From Hydrogenophaga sp. PAMC20947 (GTDB lineage Bacteria; Pseudomonadota; Gammaproteobacteria; Burkholderiales; Burkholderiaceae_C): a stretch of 64,000 bases of DNA. Position 1 is the first letter of the stretch. Each line of letters starts with the position of its first letter. Shown piece after piece: positions 49,098 to 57,757 of the stretch. The DNA is taken from positions 1,612,001 through 1,676,000 of the forward strand of contig NZ_CP039252.1 of the NCBI RefSeq assembly GCF_004795855.1. Reading direction: 5' to 3'. A model generated the notes under the pieces. That model was given only the letters and a program-made list of their open reading frames with translations. It searched no databases and had not been told where the DNA came from. The position numbers and the translations under genes are program-made.

Positions 49098-50477
49098 ATG
49101 ACAAACGCCCTCTTCACCCAAGACGCACTGCTCCCCACCGGTTGGGAGAAAAACGTGCTGCTGCAATGGAACAGCCAGGGTGCGCTCACCCGCGTCACCC
49201 CCAACACCGAAGCCAACGGCGCGCCCACCACCGCTGGGCCTGTCATCCCCGGCCTGCCCAACCTGCACAGCCATGCTTTCCAGCGCGCCATGGCCGGGCT
49301 CACCGAATATCGCGGCGCGGCGCAAGACAGCTTCTGGAGCTGGCGCACGCTGATGTACCAGTTCGCCGCCCGGCTCACGCCCGAGCAGGTGGAGGCCATC
49401 GCCACCTGGCTCTACATTGAGATGCTGGAAGCCGGCTACACCTCGGTGTGCGAATTCCACTACCTGCACCACGACGCCAACGGGACCCCCTATGGCAACG
49501 ATGCCGAAATGTCCATGGCCCTGCTGCGCGCGGCGAAAACCGCCGGCATCGCCATCACCCTGCTACCGGTGCTGTACCAGACCAGCGGTTTTGGCGGCAC
49601 CCCACCCAGCGCTGGCCAGGCCCGTTTCATCCGCTCCACCGAGTCGATGCTGCGCCTGCTGGAAACGCTCAAACCGCTCTGCGATGCCCAAGGCGCCGGG
49701 CTGGGTCTTGCGCCGCACTCGCTGCGCGCTGTCACGCCCCACAGCCTGCGCGATGCCCTGGCCGGGCTGAATGCCATCGCCCCCAATGCGCCCGTCCACA
49801 TCCACATCGCCGAACAGACCGTTGAGGTCGATGCCTGCCTGGCCTGGAGCGGTCAACGCCCTGTGGAATGGCTGCTGGACCACGCGCCGGTGGATGACCG
49901 CTGGTGCCTCGTCCACGCCACCCACATGAGCGACAGCGAATACCAGCGTGCCGCGGCCACGCGCGCGGTGGCAGGCATCTGCCCCAGCACCGAGGCGAAC
50001 CTGGGTGATGGCCTTTTCGATATGCCGCGCTGGCTCGCTCACGGCGGCGCCTGGGGGATTGGCTCAGACAGCCATGCCTGCGTCAATGCAGCCGAAGAGC
50101 TGCTGCTGCTCGAATACGGCCAGCGCCTGAAACTCCGCCAACGCAATGTGCTGGCCAACCCTCAGCAAGCCCATGTGGCAACAGCCACGCTGCTGCGGTC
50201 GGTGGCAGGCGGTGCCCAGGCCTCCGGCCGCAATGCGGCGGGTCTGGTCGTGGGCCAGCGTGCCGACCTCTGTGTGCTGGACGCGCAGCAACTGGCCTTG
50301 GCCGGACTGAACGCCCCCGACATGCTGTCCGCCCATGTCTTTGCCAGCCACCGCACTTCCGCACTGGATGCCGTCTGGGTCGCTGGCCAGCAGCGCACCC
50401 AACTGGGCAGGCACCCACTGCACGCCAAGGCCGCCGCCGCCTTCATCCAGACCCGCGAAGCATTCACCCAGGCCTGA
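49098..50477 (+). CDS. hutF: Formimidoylglutamate deiminase
   Basis: Deaminates N-formimino-L-glutamate to N-formyl-L-glutamate and ammonia. The 459-residue amidohydrolase has PGLPNLHSHAFQRAMAGL (metal HxH), EFHYLHHDANGTPY, VHIHIAEQTVEV and the metal Asp in WGIGSDSHACVN. The ATG at 49098 gives the family N-terminus; the frame extends 34 codons upstream without conserved sequence. Presence of hutF with a deformylase shows the five-step route that releases formate and a second ammonia. Confidence 0.95.
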   Translation: MTNALFTQDALLPTGWEKNVLLQWNSQGALTRVTPNTEANGAPTTAGPVIPGLPNLHSHAFQRAMAGLTEYRGAAQDSFWSWRTLMYQFAARLTPEQVEAIATWLYIEMLEAGYTSVCEFHYLHHDANGTPYGNDAEMSMALLRAAKTAGIAITLLPVLYQTSGFGGTPPSAGQARFIRSTESMLRLLETLKPLCDAQGAGLGLAPHSLRAVTPHSLRDALAGLNAIAPNAPVHIHIAEQTVEVDACLAWSGQRPVEWLLDHAPVDDRWCLVHATHMSDSEYQRAAATRAVAGICPSTEANLGDGLFDMPRWLAHGGAWGIGSDSHACVNAAEELLLLEYGQRLKLRQRNVLANPQQAHVATATLLRSVAGGAQASGRNAAGLVVGQRADLCVLDAQQLALAGLNAPDMLSAHVFASHRTSALDAVWVAGQQRTQLGRHPLHAKAAAAFIQTREAFTQA

Positions 50478-50478
50478 T

Positions 50479-51273
50479 ATGCAACCCCTTCACTTCCACC
50501 AGGGCAGCGAACCGCTGCTGATCTCCATGCCCCATGTGGGCACCTATGTGCCGCCGGCACTCGCAGCCCGCCTGACCGATGTGGCCCAGCAAGTGCACGA
50601 CACCGACTGGCACCTGGAACGCCTGTACGACTTCGCGAAAGACCTCGGCGCCTCGCTGCTCATCGCCACCCATTCGCGCTATGTCATCGACCTCAACCGC
50701 GACCCGTCCGGCGCGAGCCTGTACCCGGGTCAAAGCGTCACCAGCCTGTGCCCGGTGGACGACTTTGACGACCAACCCCTGTACCGCGAACCGAACGACA
50801 CCCCCCAGGAAGCCGAGATCGCGCAACGCCGCGACACCGTCTGGCAGCCCTACCATCAACAACTGCAGAAGGAGCTTGCGCGCTTGAAGGCACAACACGG
50901 CAAAGCCGTGTTGTGGGACGCGCACTCCATACGTTCCGTGGTGCCACGCTTCTTTGAAGGCAAGTTGCCCGACCTGAACCTGGGCAATGGTGGCGGTACC
51001 CGTTGCGATCCTGCGCTGGCAGATGCACTGCTGAGCATCGCGCAATCAAGTCCTGCGCACACAGCTGTGCTGAATGGCCGCTTCAAGGGGGGTTACATCA
51101 CCCGCCAATATGGTCAGCCGGCCCAGGGCGTCCACGCCATCCAGCTGGAAATGACGCAGTCCAGCTACATGCAGGAAAGCATGCCATTTAACTATCTGCC
51201 TGAGGTCGCTGCCCAGATCCAGCCAAAGCTGCGCCGCATGGTGGAGGCCGCGCTGTCGTTCGCGCAGAGTTGA
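50479..51273 (+). CDS. hutG: N-formylglutamate deformylase
   Basis: Completes histidine degradation by hydrolysing N-formylglutamate to glutamate and formate. The 264-residue protein has LISMPHVGTYVPPAL, VIDLNRDPSGASLYPGQ, LWDAHSIRSVVPRFFEGKLPDLNLG and FKGGYITRQYGQPAQGVHAIQLEM, all features of the FGase family. It starts one base after the hutF stop. Formate produced here could be oxidised by a selenocysteine formate dehydrogenase, but none is in the window. Confidence 0.95.
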   Translation: MQPLHFHQGSEPLLISMPHVGTYVPPALAARLTDVAQQVHDTDWHLERLYDFAKDLGASLLIATHSRYVIDLNRDPSGASLYPGQSVTSLCPVDDFDDQPLYREPNDTPQEAEIAQRRDTVWQPYHQQLQKELARLKAQHGKAVLWDAHSIRSVVPRFFEGKLPDLNLGNGGGTRCDPALADALLSIAQSSPAHTAVLNGRFKGGYITRQYGQPAQGVHAIQLEMTQSSYMQESMPFNYLPEVAAQIQPKLRRMVEAALSFAQS

Positions 51274-51300
51274 CCCACTTCGGTGGGCAATTGTTGATTT
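51274..51300 (+). terminator. Possible terminator of the hut operon
   Basis: CCCAC, a TTCG tetraloop and GTGGG, then CAATTGTTGATTT, start right at the hutG stop. The T-rich tail is interrupted, so strength is uncertain. Confidence 0.5.
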
Positions 51301-51377
51301 GAGTTGGACGGTCTCTGGTCGAACAGGGCGAGCCCACTATTGGAAACAGCGCTCAAGCGTGAATTGCGGTCTGTGGG

Positions 51378-51470
51378 CGGAAGGGAGTGGGAGTCGAACC
51401 CACCAAGCGCGCTGAGCGCGCCTCGCCGGATTTGAAGTCCGGGCGCCCCACCGGGGTGCGCTTCCCTTCC
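51378..51470 (-). tRNA. selC: tRNA-Sec (anticodon TCA)
   Basis: The minus strand folds into the special selenocysteine tRNA. It has acceptor GGAAGGG/CCCTTCC, a long acceptor-T axis, anticodon arm CCGGACTTCAAATCCGG with anticodon TCA, a long variable arm (GGCGCGCTCAGCGCGCT region) and T arm TGGGTTCGACTCCCA. Discriminator is G, and a full CCA is not encoded. Length of about 93 is right for bacterial tRNA-Sec. It lies just downstream of selB. Confidence 0.96.
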
Positions 51471-51540
51471 GAATTTTTCGGCCACACCAATTCATCATAG
51501 CGGAGAGGAATCCGGCTTTGAAGATGGCTGGCTGATCTAA

Positions 51541-53439
51541 TCATGGTTGCATGGCGCGTCGTTCACCGATGAGTTTTGTTGCCGCAACGCGATCCAGAAA
51601 TTCCAACACCTGTACCGTCAGATTGCGTCCTATGCCGGATCGATCCCTGTACTGGGCGGCATCAAACATGCCATCAGCGGACTGGGCAGCGAGCGTTGCG
51701 GCAAGCTCGCTCAGTGCGACGACGGTGCTTGGCAAAAAAAACCGGTTCCTGGCGATTCGCACCAGGTGCCCGAGTGCACTCACCCGCAACAAGAATTCAA
51801 GGAGCCGCGGCGACTCCATATTAAGTGTGGTCGCAAGCTCCCCCACGATGGGTGGACGCAGCCCATGCGCTTGCAGAATTGCAGAGACCCGTTCAAGCAA
51901 CAACACGTCGTCAGCGTCCAGACGTGCACGATGCCCAGGGCGGCGCATGCTTAAGCCCTCTCGCACCAAGCTGCCATCGGTCAGCAAGGACTTCAAAGCG
52001 GCACGAAAAACCGCAGAAGCATTGCGTGCGGAAAGCTGGGAGGCCAACTCGGCGTCGGTGGGCCCCAGGCTGTCCGCCTGCTCACCATGCCAGGCGTCCA
52101 CTGCTGCACAAATAGCGACGCCCAGCGATGCCCATTGCGATGCCGCCACAGCCACCCGGCCCGAAGCAGTCGCTATCACCTGGATCTCCAGACCTTGCAG
52201 CAGCGAATCCAATTCATGGGTCGTGAGATTCCACGCCTGCCCAAAGCGCGCCAGATCGACCCCCTCGGGCGTGACCGCCATCAGGGCCATCAGACTGTCC
52301 GAGGCCGAGGGAAGCTCCATCGCCGACAGTTGCGCCAGGCGGGCTGGCTTTGAGCGCCCCCGCGTCACGCCAAAGGGATCTACAACAAAGCCGCCTGCGA
52401 TCGTGCGTTGCCCCGACTGATCCCGCAAAATGAAACGATCGCCTCGCATGGCACTGATGGGCTGATCCAGTACCAGTTGCGCCATGCCCGTCGACCCCGC
52501 GAGGATGGAGCGCTCGCCCAGCGTAGCCACCCGCGCGCTCAAGGCGGTCGCGCCAATGTGCAGATGCACAGGCGCCCAGTGCGTCAAAGCACGTGACTCC
52601 GATCCCAGCACACTGAGACGCACGTCCAGACGTGCCGTCGGCGCATGGGCCATCAGCGCAACAATCCAGTCGCCGCGCTGTACCTCATGCCTTTTCAAGC
52701 CAGTGCCGACGAGGTTCAATGCACACCGCTGACCGGCGCTCGCGAACAAGGTGGTTCGATTCTGTGCATGAATGCTGCGCACGCGCACCGGCGTTCCCTG
52801 TGGCGAGATCAGCAACTGGTCGCCCAGATTGACACGCCCCGAAAATACCGCGCCCGTCACCACAAGCCCCGCCCCGCCAATCGTGAAACACCGATCGACA
52901 GCCAGCCGGAAACTCCCTTGGGTCGAACGCCCCGTCCAGGCAAGATCCGCGGCCGTCAAATGGGTGCGCAAGGCTGCCAGGCCCTCACCGCTGGGCGTCG
53001 CAATCGGAAACACGGGCGCGCCTTGCAGCGCGCTCCTGGCCAGCAATGCAGCAATTTCAACCCGGACATCGGCCAACCGCTCAGGACTCACCCGGTCGAT
53101 TTTTGTGATGGCAACCGCCCCCTGCTCAATCCCCAGCAAATCAAGAATCGCAACGTGCTCCCGGGTCTGCGGCATGGGCCCGTCGTCTGCTGCAACAACC
53201 AACAAGGCGAAATCGACTGCCGCCACGCCCGCCAACATGTTGCGCACGAACCGCTCATGCCCTGGAACGTCGACAAAACCGATCGGCCATTCAGACCCGA
53301 AATCCGCGTAGGCGAAACCCAGGTCAATCGACATGCCTCGCCGCTTCTCTTCTGCAAGCCGGTCTGTGTCGGTGCCGGTCAGCGCCTTGACCAGTGTCGT
53401 TTTGCCATGATCCACATGGCCTGCGGTGGCGACGATCAT
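51541..53439 (-). CDS. selB: Selenocysteine-specific elongation factor SelB
   Basis: A translation factor that carries Sec-tRNA to UGA codons followed by a SECIS hairpin. The 632-residue protein has the GTPase G1 AGHVDHGKTTL, G3 DVPGHERF and G4 TKID, then EF-Tu-like domains 2 and 3. Four winged-helix repeats fill the C-terminal half (about residues 370-632), and these bind the SECIS RNA. Its start overlaps the selA stop as ATGA. With selA and selC it gives most of the selenocysteine decoding machinery. Confidence 0.97.
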   Translation of the reverse strand: MIVATAGHVDHGKTTLVKALTGTDTDRLAEEKRRGMSIDLGFAYADFGSEWPIGFVDVPGHERFVRNMLAGVAAVDFALLVVAADDGPMPQTREHVAILDLLGIEQGAVAITKIDRVSPERLADVRVEIAALLARSALQGAPVFPIATPSGEGLAALRTHLTAADLAWTGRSTQGSFRLAVDRCFTIGGAGLVVTGAVFSGRVNLGDQLLISPQGTPVRVRSIHAQNRTTLFASAGQRCALNLVGTGLKRHEVQRGDWIVALMAHAPTARLDVRLSVLGSESRALTHWAPVHLHIGATALSARVATLGERSILAGSTGMAQLVLDQPISAMRGDRFILRDQSGQRTIAGGFVVDPFGVTRGRSKPARLAQLSAMELPSASDSLMALMAVTPEGVDLARFGQAWNLTTHELDSLLQGLEIQVIATASGRVAVAASQWASLGVAICAAVDAWHGEQADSLGPTDAELASQLSARNASAVFRAALKSLLTDGSLVREGLSMRRPGHRARLDADDVLLLERVSAILQAHGLRPPIVGELATTLNMESPRLLEFLLRVSALGHLVRIARNRFFLPSTVVALSELAATLAAQSADGMFDAAQYRDRSGIGRNLTVQVLEFLDRVAATKLIGERRAMQP

Positions 53440-54830
53440 CCCTGCGAAGGCGTCAACAGAGCGAGAAAACCCGCCTCATCCTCGAGGCAGCGCAGATCAA
53501 GCAAAAAGGCGCCATCTGCAATCCGCCCGATCACGGGAACTGGAAGCTTCCGAAACTCCCCTGCCATCTGATCCAGCCAGCTTCCAGATCCCTTTTTGGG
53601 CCCTGCGGGTTTGATGCGCACCGCAAAGCTGGCAAGCAAATCAACGGGCAATGAGCCGCTTCCGATCTGACTCTGCACGGGAACCACGTCCACTTGCGCC
53701 CTTGCGCCCAGGTACCTTGACAACAAGGGCAACACACGGTGCGCCAAAGCTTCAATTTCGGTTGGCGGACGCGCCAGCAAACGCAAGACGGGGATGTGCT
53801 GGATCAGCCGTTCAGGGTTCGCATACAAGCGCAAGACCGCCCCCAATGCCGCGATCGTCAATTTGTCGCAGCGCATGGCCCGTTTCATCGGATTTTTTTT
53901 GATGACGGCCACCAAACTGGCCCTCCCGACGATGATGCCCGCCTGTGGTCCGCCCAGTAATTTGTCGCCACTGAAGGTCACCAGATCCGCACCTGAGGCG
54001 ATCGTCTGCGCTGGCGTCGGTTCGTGCGGCAAACCAAAACGGGCAAGGTCCACCAAAGTACCACTGCCCAGATCGACGACAAACGGCACACCGCGTTCTT
54101 GGCACAAGGCGCCAAGTTCCCGCGGATCGGCTTCTGCTGTAAAGCCTTGAATGTTGTAGTTGCTGGCATGCGCCTTGAGCACAAGAGCCGTTTTAACGCC
54201 CATCGCGTTTTCAAAATCGTGCAAATGCGTGCGGTTGGTCGTCCCCACTTCGTGCAGTTTGCAGCCTGCGCGCGCCATGATGTCGGGCAGACGAAAGGCG
54301 CCGCCAATCTCAATCAACTCCCCGCGCGAAACGATGACCTCGCGGCGCAGGGCCAGACTGTTCAGCGTCAGCAAGACGGCCGCGGCATTGTTGTTGACCA
54401 CCGTGGCGGCCTGCGCACCCGTGAGGCGACACAGCAAGGCCTCTACATGGTCATCGCGGTCACCCCGTTTGCCGGTCCCCAAATCATATTCAAGGTTCGA
54501 GGCGCCTGAGGCAACCTGCACCATGGCCTCGATGGCCTCTGGTGGCAACGGCGCGCGACCCAGGTTGGTGTGCAGCACCGTTCCTGTCAGGTTGAACACC
54601 TTGCGCAGGGAGGGCGCAACCACAGCATCAACGCGTGCGTGAATACTGTGGGTGATGCCTTCGTCGGTGCAGCCGTCTGCCCGCTCGCGCAGGAACGCCA
54701 ACTCGTCACGTGCGGCTTGCAGCACGAGCGGCCGTCCGTGCGCCTCGATCAAGGCTGAAATGGCCGGCCATCCCAAGACCCGATCGACGGCAGGCGGGCG
54801 AAGATGCACATCGCGATCATGGTCCGCCAT
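53436..54830 (-). CDS. selA: L-seryl-tRNA(Sec) selenium transferase
   Basis: A PLP enzyme that converts Ser-tRNA-Sec to Sec-tRNA-Sec with selenophosphate. The 464-residue protein has the N-terminal helical domain, FNLTGTVLHTNLGRAPLP, NNNAAAVLLTLNSLA and the PLP lysine in TFSGDKLLGGPQAG. Family length is about 460. It follows the UGSC selenoprotein gene by 59 bases and overlaps selB by 4, so all are probably on one transcript. selD, needed for selenophosphate, is not in the window. Confidence 0.97.
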   Translation of the reverse strand: MADHDRDVHLRPPAVDRVLGWPAISALIEAHGRPLVLQAARDELAFLRERADGCTDEGITHSIHARVDAVVAPSLRKVFNLTGTVLHTNLGRAPLPPEAIEAMVQVASGASNLEYDLGTGKRGDRDDHVEALLCRLTGAQAATVVNNNAAAVLLTLNSLALRREVIVSRGELIEIGGAFRLPDIMARAGCKLHEVGTTNRTHLHDFENAMGVKTALVLKAHASNYNIQGFTAEADPRELGALCQERGVPFVVDLGSGTLVDLARFGLPHEPTPAQTIASGADLVTFSGDKLLGGPQAGIIVGRASLVAVIKKNPMKRAMRCDKLTIAALGAVLRLYANPERLIQHIPVLRLLARPPTEIEALAHRVLPLLSRYLGARAQVDVVPVQSQIGSGSLPVDLLASFAVRIKPAGPKKGSGSWLDQMAGEFRKLPVPVIGRIADGAFLLDLRCLEDEAGFLALLTPSQG

Positions 54831-54889
54831 GCCGCCCTCCTGTGGCGTAAGGGGCCCTACACCCGGACGCAGCCCCCTCTCGGAAAAGA

Positions 54890-55414
54890 TCAGGCGGCTG
54901 TGATCGCCCGGATGATCTGCTCCAGGGCCTCGTCGGCGAGCGCACGCAACTCATCATCGGTGCGATCCTGAATCGGATGGCGCACGAACACCAGGGCTGG
55001 ATCGATTCCCAACACCTTGGACTGTATGGCTGCCGCCTGCACGAATTCGGTGGACGCAATGCCTACTCCTGGAATGCCCCGACCTTCGAGATCTGCAATG
55101 TCATGCATACAGCACGACGTACAGGACCCTCAGTCAGCCAAACCTTCAATCACCACTTTGCATTCAGCGGCTATTTGCTGTTTCAGTGCGACCGGCGCCA
55201 CACGTGTGAAGGTGGGCTTGCGGTAGCGTTTCACACCCACACCACGTGCAGAAAGCTGCTCGGCAATGCGGTCCAGAAAAATATTTCCGCGAGCCTTCGA
55301 AATATCAAGAATGCCAACGATCAGCCCCTCAAGGGTGGCCGGTCGCGGTTGCAGCGCGCGCACCGCTGGCGCGCGCTCGGCTGTCGGATCGAGAAGAATG
55401 TTGGATGCATTCAT
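54890..55414 (-). CDS. UGSC-family selenoprotein (in-frame UGA = Sec95)
   Basis: Two adjacent open frames join through one in-frame TGA (55130-55132) to give a 174-residue protein. The upstream part ends KVVIEGLAD and the downstream part continues GSCTSCCMHDIADLEGRG, so the junction reads U-G-S-C-T-S-C-C. This is the hallmark of the UGSC (seleno)protein family, in which selenocysteine and a nearby cysteine form a redox pair. Protein-like sequence continues on both sides (GLIVGILDISKARGNIFLDR before; GVGIASTEFVQAAAIQ after). The ATG has AAGGAG seven bases upstream and overlaps the preceding gene by ATGA. selA, selB and tRNA-Sec follow directly. The family's biochemical role is unknown. Confidence 0.93.
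55088..55132 (-). promoter_or_regulatory. Candidate bacterial SECIS element in the UGSC gene
   Basis: The RNA just after the UGA can form an outer helix from GAGG at the UGA (55131-55128) to UCUC (about 55091-55088), and an upper stem UGC/GCA (55114-55112 with 55096-55094) with GU/AU pairs around an AUGCAUGAC loop. Position fits a bacterial SECIS, but the typical GGU loop is not evident, so the fold is tentative. Confidence 0.45.
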
Positions 55415-56847
55415 GTTGTGATCTCCTTGGAAACAGGGGTTGATCCGGTTGCACCTGATGCGGCCCAACCGGCAATAACGGCAGAAAACAGTCCTGCTGT
55501 CCCACCGGCACGGACAATGAGGAGTCCACCGGGACGAAATTTTGGTACAAGTGTGCCAGCCAGGCTGCTCGGCAAACCCTCGGAGATGCCGCCCGCACCG
55601 ACAACCATCTCGTCGCCGGGCAGCAAGAGCAAGCGTTCAAGTTCTTCCAGCAGGCGGGCCTTTGACCAGCCCGCCTCAATGAAAACACGGCTGTGTTCGG
55701 GGGACACCACCAGCAATGCGTCGCCCGCCATTGCCAGCTTGGGATGATCAACCGCCCGCAGGCACAGCGCAAAGCTTCGAGCCAGAGAATCGGGCGTACG
55801 AGATTTTTGATCGACGATGCCTTGCACACCTTCAGCGGCGAACAGCGTGACGGTTGACGCGCCAGGTGCAAATCCCCGTTCGACCGACAAGGATGTCCAG
55901 TCGCTGTCTTCTGCCTCGGCAAAGCAAAAGCTGTACTTGCCCGGCGTCCCCAGCGCAGCCCTGTCCAGCTCGCCAGGGCGGCCACCACCCACGTTGCGAA
56001 TGACCAGTTGCAGGGCACGTCCTATGGAGGCATTGGCCCGGTTTCCCTGGCCAAGCGCATTGACGCCAGAATTCATGCCAACCGCCTTGGCCACAGGTCC
56101 ATTGACAATGACCAGCGGCCCACAAAACATGGTGGTACACAACACACCATGCATGCCGAACTCATCCATCAGCGCGGCCTCGACGGCTGCCAGCACGACA
56201 GGCATGTATTCTGGCTTGCAGCCTGCCATCACGGCGTTGATGGCCACCTTCTCGACGGTGCACGGCGCAAGGTCTGGCGGCATCATGCCCAGCATTTCGT
56301 CTGGCGCGCGCGTGGTTCCGGCCAACATGCGCAGAACGCGCGCCTGGGTCGGTGGCACCACCGGCAAGCCATCGGTCCAGCCTCGATCAAAGCAGGCCTC
56401 CATCAGGTCTTCGCCGTCCCCGAGTTCAACTTGACGGGAAGAAAATTTCACGCCCCCGAAACGAATGGCGAGTTCCTCAGCGATTCCGGGGTCCAAGGTT
56501 TTGGAGCCACAGCCTGGACGAACAGCCGGCAGCTCACACCCGAGGTCTGGGACGCCAGAAATCCGCTGCCAGTCTTCGCGATGCCAACCATAGGCACGCT
56601 CGACTTCCTGCCCATCCTTCACCCGAATCAATGTAGGCACGAACTCGGTGTTGAGCCGGTAGGAACTTTCCAGCGTGTCATCAAAAAAAACGTTCGCAAC
56701 ACCGTCGGCATAGGCAGGATCGTCCTGAACATAAACCGTGAGCGGCGCATCGCTTTTTGCCAACTGGCGAACGAGCGGCTCGACCAGCATGCAGGTCGGG
56801 CAATCGCGTTTCACGATGATGATCAAACCATTGTGTAGAGGATGCAT
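55411..56847 (-). CDS. Thioredoxin-like fusion protein coupled to the UGSC selenoprotein
   Basis: A 478-residue protein. Residues about 5-85 are a thioredoxin fold with active-site VKRDCPTCMLVEPL (Cys16-x-x-Cys19) and a cis-proline region FVPTLIRVKDGQEVERAYGW. The remaining 350 residues form a conserved domain with WTDGLPVVPPTQARVLRMLAGT, EKVAINAVMAGCKPEYMPVVLAAVEA, and GNRANASIGRALQLVIRNVGG; I do not know its function. ATG at 56847 is preferred over a TTG five codons upstream. The stop overlaps the UGSC start in an ATGA, which points to a tight functional pair, perhaps reductant and selenoenzyme. Confidence 0.8.
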   Translation of the reverse strand: MHPLHNGLIIIVKRDCPTCMLVEPLVRQLAKSDAPLTVYVQDDPAYADGVANVFFDDTLESSYRLNTEFVPTLIRVKDGQEVERAYGWHREDWQRISGVPDLGCELPAVRPGCGSKTLDPGIAEELAIRFGGVKFSSRQVELGDGEDLMEACFDRGWTDGLPVVPPTQARVLRMLAGTTRAPDEMLGMMPPDLAPCTVEKVAINAVMAGCKPEYMPVVLAAVEAALMDEFGMHGVLCTTMFCGPLVIVNGPVAKAVGMNSGVNALGQGNRANASIGRALQLVIRNVGGGRPGELDRAALGTPGKYSFCFAEAEDSDWTSLSVERGFAPGASTVTLFAAEGVQGIVDQKSRTPDSLARSFALCLRAVDHPKLAMAGDALLVVSPEHSRVFIEAGWSKARLLEELERLLLLPGDEMVVGAGGISEGLPSSLAGTLVPKFRPGGLLIVRAGGTAGLFSAVIAGWAASGATGSTPVSKEITT

Positions 56848-57572
56848 GGATGCCGTTCGCAATGCGTTGCCTTTGTGAATATTCAGACCGAATCAACGGC
56901 ACCAAAACGATGTGGGCCTTGCGTTCGATCGCCTACCCGGCATCCACCGGTTTTCCAAAAGGCTTCGCGAATCGATCTCGCTAAGCACAGTGACTGCTCA
57001 GAGTCGTCGGTCGGAAAAATCTGTGCACCGGCAAAAAGCCTCAATCGGCTGATCCAAAAACGATCTGCTTCGCGCGCCTCTCCAGAAACAACGCAAAACT
57101 GCATCAGCAGTCGATGGCATTGTGCTTTCCCGGGCAGAAGCCGACTGTCGCGAAAGTTCAAGGAGTACCCGCTCCTGGTCGACTCTGACCCAGCGGCCGC
57201 CACCAGCTCAAGCCGACCCATGTCTGCTTGCAGCAGTTCCCGATGGAAACCCAGTACCTGGCAGCAACGGTGGCTCCGTACATTCCTGCGACCGCCAGTC
57301 TATGGCAGGGAGTAGCCGCATGGCCCATGCACCTTCTGCACCCGCATGTTGTCGATGCAGCTCAACTCCCATCAACCCAGACACCCATCGAGTAATCTTG
57401 AACCCGGGCTTCCACTTTTGATGGGTACGTCTACAGGGGGCAGGTCACTGCCGTGACCAACACTGCCTAGCAGGCCATGACGTCAATCCGCAAGCTAACA
57501 CGAGTCCCCCCCGACCATGGGTCATACAGCTTGATCCGATCAATTGCCTACAGATAGCCCACAAGCATCAGA
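56848..57572. other. Long intergenic region upstream of the selenoprotein operon
   Basis: No gene can be supported in these 725 bases. A minus-strand frame (56883-57221 and its upstream continuation) gives 112 residues or more without recognised motifs or a ribosome site, and plus-strand frames look random. The promoter of the selenoprotein operon should lie near 56850-56950. Decayed coding sequence is possible. Confidence 0.45.
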
Positions 57573-57610
57573 AAAAGAAAAAGCCCGCTACCTTATCGGT
57601 AACGGGCTTT
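57573..57610 (-). terminator. Terminator after tRNA-His
   Basis: On the minus strand AAAGCCCGTTACC, a GATAA loop and GGTAGCGGGCTTT pair with one internal mismatch, followed by TTCTTTTTC. It lies just downstream of the tRNA gene. Confidence 0.92.
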
Positions 57611-57622
57611 ACTTGAATATGT

Positions 57623-57699
57623 TGGGGTGGCTGATGGGGCTCGAACCCACGACAACAGGAATCACAATCCTGGACTCTACCAACTGAGCTACAGCCACC
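57623..57699 (-). tRNA. tRNA-His (anticodon GTG)
   Basis: A 77-base cloverleaf with acceptor GGTGGCT/AGCCACC, D arm AGCTCAGTTGGTAGAG, anticodon loop ATTGTGATT with GTG, and T arm GTGGGTTCGAGCCCCAT. The extra 5' G typical of tRNA-His is present and CCA is encoded. Confidence 0.97.
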
Positions 57700-57757
57700 G
57701 CAAGCTCTAAATTATAGCCTGAAGTTGGGCTTCTTTCGCAAGAAGCCCCTCAAAATG

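Noticed and set aside
54890..55108. The 72-residue frame beginning MHDIADLEG as a separate small protein
   Set aside because: It is the in-frame continuation of the preceding frame across a UGA and contains the second half of the UGSC motif region; its ATG has no ribosome site.
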